Source: Basidiobolus meristosporus CBS 931.73
Lineage: Eukaryota > Basidiobolomycota > Basidiobolomycetes > Basidiobolales > Basidiobolaceae
Assembly: GCA_002104905.1 (NCBI GenBank)
Contig: MCFE01000136.1
Location: forward strand, 62,001-126,000
Direction of reading: 5' to 3'
Length of the DNA stretch: 64,000 nt
Shown in pieces: positions 35,220 to 44,900 of the stretch. The notes beneath the pieces are model-generated. The model did no database searches. It worked only from the letters and a program-made list of their open reading frames with translations, and was not told the DNA's origin. The number at the start of each line of letters is the position of its first letter. The stretch's first letter is position 1. A program made the position numbers and the translations under genes.

Positions 35220-36060
35220 CATGGACAAACTACTTTGACTTAGCACCATAAGAGAAGAGAAAAAAGACCATATGGCTATTGTGGCAAGCTTCTCAGCAGT
35301 GAAGCATTCAGACAACATAGGAAGTATTACAAGGATCATGGCCAGTGTGTTGCCACACAAGTCATATTTGATCATTCATCAGTCACTACTCTACTAACAT
35401 TGTCTTGCTGGCCAATTGATACTTTAAAATCAGCCCCTGGCTGTCTTTGTCATCTTGCGCAAACTGAGTCAGGTGAGTTTGTGACACCTGTAGGCGCACC
35501 TTAGCCTTTTAAATATGGTATGCAGAGTGATGGCTCTGACACAGAAGGTTGACTGATGGATTGTGAGCTTATCCCCCCTAACAATAGCACTGTATATGAG
35601 CCTGGTCAAATCCAAATATGCAATGAGATCACACCCATTGAAACAAATGCCACGGATACTTTATGGAGCCAAGTGAGCCTAGTAATCCATCTACTGGTGA
35701 GTGATGTAATGTTGTGGCTAGAGAAGTGGTGCATTTCTACTAATATCAGTAATATGGGCTTTGAGTATTTGTTACTACTTCTTGCCAAAATCATTCTGGG
35801 ATGCAATTTACCATATACATGGTACAAGTGGACAACCATCATGCAGCTGGCAACATATGATCCAGAGACTGTCCTGATTCCAGCATGTGTTAACAGTTGC
35901 ATGGCAATCACATCCAAAAATGCTACCATTGCAACATGTCCAAATTGTCCAGAATCCAACAACATTGAGGGAAAACATTGTTCACACTCAAAATATATTC
36001 CAGTAATACCCCATCTAAGGAAGCTAATGCAGTCCAACCAATGTTGCAAAGCTATACTGT
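35220..36060 (+). pseudogene. Tnp2 transposase, 5' part, broken by solo LTR D
   Basis: A zinc-motif region is at about 35,260-35,320. A 169-codon frame (35,556-36,065) holds the signature CVNSCMAI, CPNC and SKYIPVIPHLRKLM. It is nearly identical in its core to 8,358-8,740. The LTR at 36,061-37,129 splits it; the next transposase words (YCTQYQ) appear at 37,130-37,160 and then the R1 foldback begins. Confidence 0.85.
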
Positions 36061-37129
36061 TGTAGTGGGGTTACAGTGACACCCACTGACAGATGTGCAC
36101 ATTCCCATATTTTCTACTTCCCTATATCTCTACTACACTTATTTTAGTTTTATCCCATTTGTCTTACCTGATCAGTACTATCCTAGAAGCCGGTTGACTA
36201 TCCCACCTGCTTACCTTATTGCATAAGTTATCCCTCACTTTATGTAAGATTACTAGCTGTAAGTGCTTCTATATTAGGCAAGTACCCATGCCAGTACCTG
36301 CAACACATTATCAACCTGTGTAACCATCCCTACCAATTTCATACCATATATGGTATCCCTATTCTACACAGGTTTCAGAGTACTGATTCCTGATTGGTTG
36401 GATGTGCTGTGCCTCTTAGAACCTTTTGGCACCTACTTAGAACATTCTTAGGTCATTCTGATGTCATTAAGATTTCTATTGATATCCAGAACCTTCTGGA
36501 ATACCATGATTGGTAATCACTTAGCCAGTAAGAAAAGTATACGAGGAAGGCTAACCCTCAACAATAAATCATCATCCCTTTTATCAATATACCAACTTGT
36601 TGATTAGTGTGATCACTGCTACCTGCTGCTACCTGAACTTCCAGCCCCAGACCACAGGACACTCCCAGGAAACCGCACTGACAGCCAACTGACCTTGGAG
36701 GCACTACTTGTGAGGAATACTCACATTAGGTATGTTTATTATATTTGATTCTTTCCCAAGTCTGTTCTTGTACAGGCAAAGATACTCTCTGTCTTTGTAG
36801 CTATTGACCACAGCTGCATTCTTATCAAGTCCCTGCTGGTGGAGTTTACAGTTGTTTTGACTTTGGAAGCTTTAGTACATTGTCATCTCAAAGGAAGCTG
36901 AGTTCAGCACATACTTTTGTTAAGACGCCAACTAAGTTGGGGATTGTAGCTCAATAGTTTTCCCTTGACAAGCTTGTGGCTTTATTCCCCATCACATTAG
37001 ATTAGAGACAGAACCAAAGTATTTCTAGCAAGCTTTTGCCAGAGGTTGTTGCACCCAGTGAACACCCCACACACAAAACACTTGAGAAGAGTTGGATGTA
37101 TCTCTCCCTTGGACTTATACACCACCACA
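36061..37129 (+). mobile_element. Solo LTR D (about 1,069 bp)
   Basis: Begins TGTAGTGGGG and ends CACCACCACA. It is close to LTR C in length and sequence. It sits inside the Tnp2 frame, between GCTATACTGT and CCATACTGCAC. A short ATACTG word on both sides may be the trace of the target site, though spacing is imperfect. Confidence 0.75.
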
Positions 37130-37178
37130 CCATACTGCACTCAGTATCAGTCAAGCGCAAACATATCTATTACATATT

Positions 37179-37931
37179 AGACTTGTTCCATTAGATAGTG
37201 CCACATTAAGCCATGAGTGCCAAATGATGCCATGAGTGCCAGATGATGCCATAGTGTGCCAGAGAGGCCAAGTGACCCTATACTTGGCCACAGAGTGTGA
37301 AACATATCTCTGCATCTTCATGCAAAGCATCCCCTGTGTTTCATCTATGATGCAGGAGAAAATCCATTTTTTGATATTTTTTTGTGGATCAATATTGTGC
37401 AGGATGTGCAAGAGCAATAAAGGATTGAAGATATGCATCTGGTACTCAATACCCATGGTACTCTGAATCTAGCTCCTATGGCTTGTAACATGTCACAAAA
37501 ATGCATGGCACTATCTTGGTCCACTGGTACTATGTGGCACTATATTTAAATATTAGCCCTGAAGGAAGATCTATACAAAGCACTTATAGTACCAGATAGT
37601 ACCAGTGGACCAAGATAGTGCCATTCATTTTTGTGACATGATACAAGCTACAGGAGCTAGATTCAGAGTGCCGTGGGTATTGAGTACCAGATGCATATCT
37701 TCAGTTCTCCTGTGCTCTTACACATCCTGAGCTACATTGATCCACAAAAAAAGGTCAAAAAATGGATTTTCTCCTGCGCAATGGGTGAAATACAGGGGCT
37801 GCTTTACATGAAGATGCAGAGCTATGTTTCACACTCTGTGGCCAAGTATAGGCTCACTTTACCTCTCTGGCACACTATAGCATCATTTGGCACTCATGAC
37901 TCAATGTGGCACTATCCAATGGAACAAGTCT
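37179..37931. mobile_element. R1 foldback element (complete)
   Basis: Two long inverted arms, 37,179-37,545 and 37,589-37,931, are separated by about 43 bp. The outer ends are AGACTTGTTCC and GGAACAAGTCT, and both flanks read ATT, a possible 3 bp target duplication. There is no coding capacity. The ends resemble those of the Tnp2 element at 6,876 and 9,107, which suggests that Tnp2 could have moved it. Confidence 0.75.
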
Positions 37932-38233
37932 ATTATGCGGTTTTCACTTAATGATTTATTGAATGAAAAAGTAGTATTTATACTTTTACCTGGTCTTGGC
38001 ATAGCAAACACGTAGAATAGGCTAAGGAATCTCCCAAGAACATGTGTGCAAAGTTTGGGGCTGTTTGGACAACTTTGAGAATTTTCATGTTCTGGGTACC
38101 CGGTATTTAGGTGAAAATATTCTAAGTAAATCCCAACAAAAAATTTTGGTCAGTATTCTCTAGGATTTGAAGGTGATGATCTAAGTGACTAGGTTAGGTG
38201 AATATTTAGGTGGAAATACAAATTTTCACAACA
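37932..38233 (-). repeat. 3' LTR of the Copia element, truncated
   Basis: About 300 of 350 bp remain. The outer part is missing where the R1 foldback abuts. It keeps the minus-strand TATA motif TATAAATA near 37,975. Confidence 0.85.
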
Positions 38234-38242
38234 CTCCCACTC

Positions 38243-41200
38243 AGCTATATGTTCATACTGACTAGTCCTAATTTTGACCTAAGATATTCAAACTTGTCTC
38301 TAGCTAATGGTTTGGTAAATTTGTCTGGAATCATATCAACTGTAGGACAGTAAGCTAAGTTAACTAAGTTATTCTCTATAGCTTCACGTATGAAATGATG
38401 TCTAATATCTATGTGCTTGGTTCTAGCATGAAAAGTTGGATTTCTACCTAATTGTATGCATCCTTGATTATCTTGAAATCAAGTAATAGGCGTTTTTTGA
38501 CATAGGCCTAAATCTGTAAAAAGTTTTCTTAACCACATTGCTTCTTTTATAGCATCACAGGCTGCCATATACTCTGCCTCTGTGGTGGAAAGTGCTACGG
38601 TTGGTTGCTTTCTTGAATTCCATGAAATTGCTCCTTTACAGTAAAGAAAGGTGTATCCTGTGGTGGATCTTCTGTCTTCTAAATTTTGCCCTCAATCTGC
38701 ATCAGAGTATCCCACAAGATCCTGTTCTGAATCCTTATAAGTGTATCTTAAGCAGATATCAGGAGTTCCATTTAGGTATCTAAACGTCTGCTTAACTGCT
38801 GCAATACAATCAGATCCATAGTTCTGATTATGTTGGCAGACAAATCCCACTGAATATGAGATATCTGGACATGTTCCAAGCATGATACACATCAGACTGT
38901 CAACCATAGATTGATAAGGAAAGGTAGGGCTTTCAGATGGCACAAAGCTCTCTTGATTTGCATGAGTTTTGACCAAGTTAAGGTTTGTCTCCATTGGGGT
39001 TGCTGCCGGTTTACAGTCTTCCATTTGGTACTTCTTTAGTATATCTTGAATATACCTGAATTGGCTTAGGGTGATAGACTGGATACTTCTGTCTATGGAG
39101 AACTTAATCCCTATGTAGTAATTAAGTTCTCCTAGATTGGACATCTTGAACTCCTTAGATAGGCTGGATTTAGCCTCTTCCAATGTTTCTAGGTTATTGG
39201 TGGCTATAATAAGATCATCCATATATAGAGCTAATAGAATTGGATTTGCTCTGTCTGGCTTATGGTATATACTATAGTCAGCATTACTCCTTTTGAAACT
39301 CAATGATTCCAAATAAGAATCTATCTTGCAATTCCAGGCTCTTGGTGATTGTTTGAGACCATATAGTGACTTTTTAAGCTTGCAGACCAAATGGGGGTTA
39401 TCTTGGACAACAAACCCATCAGGCTGGTCCATATACATATCCTCATCAAGTTCTCCATTCAAAAATGCAGTTTTTACATCCATTTGATGAATAAAAAACT
39501 TATATTTGGCTGCAATAGCCAATATTAATCAGATGGAATTAAAGTTGGCTACCAGTGCAAAGGTCTCAGTATAGTCAAGTCCTTTTGTATGAGATTATCC
39601 TTTGGCTACAAGTCTTGCTTTGTATCTTTCAATTGTACCATCAGCCTTGCATTTTGTCTTGAAGACCCATCCGCATCCAATTGATTTTTGGTTGATTGGT
39701 AATTTGACTAAGTCCCAAGTTTGATTTTCCATCAGGGCCTGATATTCCTCAGTCATTGCAGATCTCCAAAACTTTGTCTGAGGGCTATTTAGGGCCTCTT
39801 TTACAGTCTGGGGTTCATCAATATGGACTGAATAGGCATAGGCTAAGTTTGTACCCTCCTTGATATAGTAATTTGGGCTATTTCTTGTCCAATTGTATAT
39901 CTGGCCATTTGATACTGGAATGATCACTTCTGGGATATTCCTGGGCACTGATTCTGGCCAAACCATGGTTGTAGAGTCCTTGGGAGTAAAAAAACTCTCA
40001 TTGTTTTGATCTGATTCAAATCAGACAATTGGTGGATTTGAGATCAAATTTTTGTCATCATGTGATGTCATTTTTTGTGAAAATTTTGAATTTTCATCAA
40101 ACAACACATCCCTAGACTTGATCAGCTTCTTTGCTTTGGTATTGTAGAGTCTGTAAGCCTTACTCTCATTGCAGTAGCCCACAAATATGCATTTTACACT
40201 CTTTGGCTCAAATTTTGACTGATTTCCGGCCAGTTTTTTGGCATATGCTGTACACCCAAATATTCTTAGATGTTCTGCACTTGGTCTGTATTTATACCAT
40301 GCTTCAAATGGAGTAGAATAACAAAGTATTCTGCTATAACTCCTATTTTTAAGGTATACAACAGTGGCAACTGATTCCGCCCAAAAAACATAGGATAATT
40401 TTTGATCATGGATTATAGATCTTGCTATATCAATTATTGATCTGTTAGCACGTTCTGCTACTCCATTTTGCTGTGGGGAGTATGGTACGGTAGTCTCTTG
40501 CTTTATCCCATGAACCTTGCAGAAGTGGATGAAGAGTTTTGAGGTATTTTTTCCACCATTGTCAGAGTGTATTTTATTGATTTTTTCATCAGTTTCTCTC
40601 TCCACCATGGCTTTAAACTCCCTGAACTTAGACAGAGCTTCTTCCTTTCTCTCCATGAAGTAGACCCATGTGCATCTTGTATAATCATCAATAAAGTGAT
40701 TAAATACTTCATCCCACCTAAGGATAAATTTTGCATAGGTCCACACAGATCTGAGTGAATTAGATCTAATTTTTTCTTAGTTTTGATTAACCCAGAGCTC
40801 TTGAACCATTGTCTGGCTTGTTTCCCATACATGCTGCCTTCACAGTGCTCCAAATTAGCTGGGGGATCAATTTTCACTCTAGAAATTAGCTGATCTTTGA
40901 TCATTCTACGCAAATAATCAAAATTGATGTGTCCAAATCTCCTGTGCAAAAGCATTGGTGTTTCTTCATTTAAGTTACTTATATTGGCTTCCAGATATGA
41001 TGGAATATAAGTCAACTAGTATAGACTCTGATCTCTGACGCCCAAAGCAATATGGGCACCATTTTGATCAGTCATCCTGCATTCGGAATTGTCAAAACTG
41101 AAACTGAGTCCTTCTGCTGTGGCCTTGCTTACAGAGAGTAGGCTCTTGGCTATTTCTGGTACATAGAGTACTTCTTTAAAGGTCAGTGTATGGCTTCCTT

Positions 41201-41615
41201 CACTGCTTCTAAGGTTTACTTGGATAGTTCCTTCTCCAACTGCATCAAGTGTTCCATTGTCACCCATGAAAACCTTCTTAATTGGAATTTCTTGATATAG
41301 GGTAAAAAGTTCTTTTGGTGTGTAAAGTGTTGAGAAGCTCCAGAGTCAACATACTACCTCTGAGAATCCTTGTTTGTGGTCATATTTAGTGCAGATATGA
41401 ATAGTGTATCTACAGTTGTTGCAGCATTTCCATATTCAGGCTTCTTTTGCTGATAATCTCTCTTTTTGAGAAACCGGTCTGATGTGTGTCCTTTCCTTTT
41501 GCAGTAGCTGCAAAATAGGTTGCTGTTGCCTTTGTAGGGTCTTGGGTACCTCCTTTGCTGGTTATCATTGCTTATTAAAGCATTTTCTTCTTCCTTCTTA
41601 TTGGCGCTTGATTTT
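38243..41615 (-). pseudogene. Copia pol (protease, integrase, RT, RNase H), broken
   Basis: On the minus strand, a zinc knuckle CSYCKRKGHTSDRF lies near 41,500 and has Phe where the last Cys is expected. The protease triad YVDSGAS lies near 41,355, with a frameshift just after. The pre-integrase domain has HRRFGHIN and CEGSMYGKQ, with the second Cys of the pair replaced. The integrase core has FIDDYTR, IHSDNGG and QQNGVAERANRSI (40,690-40,410). RT has YKARLVAKG, MDVKTAFLNGELDE and catalytic YMDDLIIA (39,220). RNase H has GYSDAD followed by TGA near 38,690, then [11 protein letters not shown]-like sequence to about 38,560. At least six stops or shifts are present. Confidence 0.9.
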
Positions 41616-41616
41616 C

Positions 41617-42186
41617 TTAATTCTTCATCCAGGAGCCTTGCATATACGTAATTAAAGTCAAGTCTTCAGTTCTGGACTCTAGGGCTGTTACAAGGCCCTG
41701 ACACTTGTCTGTCAGGCTATTCAGGATGGTAACTATCACATCCTCATCAGTAGTTGGTACGCCCACCAATTCCATCTCATCTACCAGCAGGGTAATTCTG
41801 TTAATTAGATTTTTCATTTCTTCTCCAAGCAGCATCTTTGTAGTAAAGAACTTTTGTCTCAGATACATTTTCTTAGCAGCTGAACATGACTGGTAGGTGT
41901 CTTCTAATGCCTTCTAGGCATTCTTTGCCGTTTTTGCTCTTGAGCATTGAATTAGCAATTTGTCTTTAACATTAAGGCAAATACAGTTAAAGGCACTTTA
42001 TTCTTTCTTCTGGTACTTCAAGGCTTCCTCTCCCACATTTTTAGAAGGGCATTCTTCTCCCAAGAGAATATCACAAAGGCCTCTTTCTTGTAGCAGCGTC
42101 TTCATTTTCACCTTCCACACTTGGTAGTTAGATCCATCCAACTTTTCAGCAGAGGGAAAAATTCCAGTAATAGCAGTAGTGGACAT
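41617..42186 (-). pseudogene. Copia gag, broken
   Basis: The start ATG at 42,186 gives MSTTAITGIFPSAEKLDGSN, then YQVWKVKMKTLLQERGLCDIL, the usual N-terminal Gag words of Copia. A stop at 41,998 interrupts it. The second part (41,617-41,868) has FFTTKMLLGEEMKNLINRI and EDVIVTILNSL, as in the UBN2-type Gag domain. Confidence 0.88.
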
Positions 42187-42201
42187 TGCAGAGAGTGACA
42201 G

Positions 42202-42217
42202 CCTGGGGCTCATAGCC
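42202..42217 (-). other. Copia primer-binding site, initiator tRNA-Met anticodon-arm type
   Basis: The plus strand reads CCTGGGGCTCATAGCC immediately inside the 5' LTR. Initiator tRNA-Met has GGGCTCATAACC around its CAT anticodon, so the site matches an internal tRNA segment with one mismatch. Drosophila copia uses a comparable half-tRNA primer. The assignment is inference. Confidence 0.6.
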
Positions 42218-42567
42218 TGTTGTAAGAGTCTTGGAGACATTGGAAGTGATTTGGAGAGCAAGTAGATTATGTGGTTTTCACTTACTGATTTATTGAATGT
42301 GAAATTAGTATTTATACTTTTACCTGGTCTTGGCATAACAAGCTCCTAGAATAGTTTAAGGAAGGTCCCAAAAACATGTGTGCAAAGTTTGGGGCTGTTT
42401 GGACAACTTTGAGAATTTTCCTGTTTGGGGTACCTGGTATTTTGGTGAAAATAATCTAAGTAAATCCTAACAAGGAATTTTGGTCAGTATTCTCTAGGAT
42501 TTGAAGGTGATGATCTAAGTGACCAAGTTAGGTGAATATTTAGGTGGAAATGCAAATTTTTACAACA
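42218..42567 (-). repeat. 5' LTR of the Copia element
   Basis: 350 bp, TGTTGTAAGAG to TTTTTACAACA on the plus strand, with matching TGTTGTAA/TTACAACA inverted ends. The minus-strand TATA motif is near 42,310. Confidence 0.9.
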
Positions 42568-42572
42568 CTTGC

Positions 42573-43503
42573 CACACCATCACTACCCAGAACACAAAAT
42601 TTAAAAGTTGCCCAAACAGCCCTACACCATGTACACATGCTCTTGAGATATTCTCAAGCATATTTTATGTGTTTGCTGTGCTAATTCCATGAAAAGTGTC
42701 AATACTGTTGTAAGAGTCTTGGAGATATTGGAAGTGATTGGTGGAACAAGTAGATTATGTGGTCCTCACTTAATGGTTTATTGTGTTGTAAGAGTCTTGG
42801 AGATATTGGAGGTGATTGGGAGAACAAGTAGAATATGTGGTTTTCACTTAATGATTTATTGAATGTATAAGTAGTATTTATACTTTTACCCGGTCTTGGC
42901 ATAACAAACACGTAGAATAGGTTAAGGAAGGTCCCAAGAACATATGTGCAAAGTTTAGAGCTTCTTGGACAACTTTGAGAATTTTCATGTTCTGGGTACC
43001 TGGTATTTTGGTGAAAATATTCTATGTAAATCCCAACAAGGAATTTGGTCAGTATTCTTTAGCATTTGTAGAAAATGATCTAAGTGACTAAGTTAGGTCA
43101 ATATTTAGGTGGAAATCTGAACTTTTATATCATATTGAATGTAAAAGTAGCATTTATACTTTTACATGGTCTTGGCATAACAATCACATAGAATAGGCTA
43201 AAGAAGGTCCCAAGTACATGTGTGCAAGTTTGGGGCTGTTTGGACACCTTATCTAATCCTTATGTTCTGCGTACCTGGTATTTTGGAGAAAAAAATTCTT
43301 AGTAAATCCCAACAAGGAGTTTGGTGAGTTTCCCTAGGATTCAAAGGTAATGATCTAGGTGACTAAGTTAGGTGAATATTTAGGTGGAATTACAAGTCTT
43401 TACAATAAACACTACTTTCACACTCAGTAAATTGCTAAGTGAAAGTCATTAAATCTACCTGCTCTCCAAACCACCTCCAGTATCACCATAAATCCTGCAA
43501 CAG
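42573..43503. repeat. Cluster of Copia LTR fragments
   Basis: In order: an inverted piece (42,573-42,709), a 74 bp LTR start (42,711-42,784), a nearly complete LTR (42,785-43,122), an LTR lacking its start (43,128-43,410) and an inverted LTR start (43,405-43,503). All align to 42,218-42,567. Confidence 0.75.
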
Positions 43504-44220
43504 GAGCGTTGTATCCAAGAGAAAAGTGTAAAAAATTCTTGAATGAGTTAACCAAGCCTAAGTGACAACTAAGTGCAGAATCTCAGAATTTTCAAGAGTG
43601 ACAGAAATATTAGCAGAGAAGTTCTAGTCTAATATTGGTCTTGTATATAGCTGAGTTGGGCTATAAAGGCAACAGAGTTGGTTTGCTATGCAGGCTAGGC
43701 TTGGTGTTCTTGGGAATGCTATATATGCTAGGCTTGGGTAGAAACTAGGACAGAATTGATGAATTTTTAATTTTGCTGAGGCACAATCTTTATTTTATTG
43801 AGACACACACTAAACCAAAAGGTTCAGTAATCTTTATTTATATCTTTCTGATCAAGTTATATTAGTAAGCACTAAGAGACTGGACTAATTGAAATCTGTT
43901 TTTGTTTAGGTGTTGATAGGTGCATAAGATAAATGAAAATTTGCATCATTAATCAGCTGATGTCTTGGCAACTGCTAAGTGGTTGAATAGATCTCTGATG
44001 ACTAATCACTTTGAAAGGCTTAGCAGATTAGTTGAGGATGTAATGACCACATGAAAATTGATAAGGTGTGACAGCTAAAAATAGATTCTGAGAAGTGAAA
44101 AAATAAAATATAACTGGGATTAGTATTGATTGGGTTGGTGAAAATCAGTTAGGGTACTAGATTTTCTAATAGAGTAAAATTGGCTAAGTTTTAAATGTTA
44201 ATGCACAACAAGGACCACTT
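43504..44220. other. AT-rich sequence, no gene seen
   Basis: No long frame, recognisable repeat or structural RNA is visible. It is probably older transposon debris, given its low CpG and its position. Confidence 0.4.
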
Positions 44221-44460
44221 GAGAGAGTGGCAGCCTGGGGCTTGTTACTTGAAGTAAGAGCTTGGAAATACTTAAAGCAATTGGGAGAACTAATTGAGTA
44301 TATGACTTTGAGTCAATGATCTATTATATATAACCATGGTACTTACACCTAATGAAAAATCACATGCCTGGTGCTCATTTGATTATCTACCAGTATTCTA
44401 CTGATATTCTAATGGTATGTTACTGGCATTCAGCTGGTGTTTTTCAAGCTTGAGATTTTT
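44221..44460 (-). repeat. Diverged Copia primer-site and LTR remnant
   Basis: GAGAGTGGCAGCCTGGGGCT at 44,223 followed by AAGTAAGAGCTTGG parallels the junction of gag leader, primer site and LTR start at 42,190-42,232. The rest of the LTR is barely alignable. Confidence 0.5.
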
Positions 44461-44464
44461 CATA

Positions 44465-44580
44465 GGGTGTAGTGCCAGATAGTGCTGTGAATTTTGGTGT
44501 TGATGGGATAAACAGGGTCATATGCAGGTCAATTTTGATCCCAATTTGGCACTGTATGGTGCTATCTAGCACATTTCCAT
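44465..44580. repeat. Short R1-like palindromic fragment
   Basis: It begins GTGTAGTGCCAGATAGTGC and ends GGTGCTATCTAGCACA, an inverted pair of the AGTGCCAGAT motif family found in R1. From about 44,580 to 44,900 I see no repeat and no clear promoter element. Confidence 0.4.
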
Positions 44581-44900
44581 GGCGTCTTTTTATGGCATAT
44601 TACTTTCAGGAGCAATTGACAACTTCGGGATTGCATTTAGATTTCACAGTAACAGGTGTACAAGTCCCAATGCATATTCTATTTGTATAATTGACTAAAT
44701 CCTCAGGATCATATAATCATTATATAGAAATCATCAAATCCGTGATGTCAGAATGAGTACATGTGTACATTCCTGGGATAAATAAACAGGCAATACTTAA
44801 TCAGGAATGGTGGGCTGACTCATAACCGCAGTGGTACTAATTGGCACATTATTTTCTGGGTTGCTCACTTGCACCTTTTCACATCACCGGTCTCTTTTGG

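Larger units (their letters stand above)
37932..42567 (-). mobile_element. Ty1/Copia element, inactive, minus strand
   Basis: The 5' LTR is at 42,218-42,567, then a primer site, gag, protease, integrase, RT and RNase H. This integrase-before-RT order is typical of Copia. The 3' LTR is the 5'-truncated stretch 37,932-38,233. The polypurine tract on the minus strand is GAGTGGGAG (38,234-38,242). The frame is broken repeatedly. Confidence 0.92.

Noticed and set aside
37179-37931. Foldback as an rRNA or structural RNA gene
   Set aside because: Length, repetition in other places and transposon-like ends favour a mobile foldback element.
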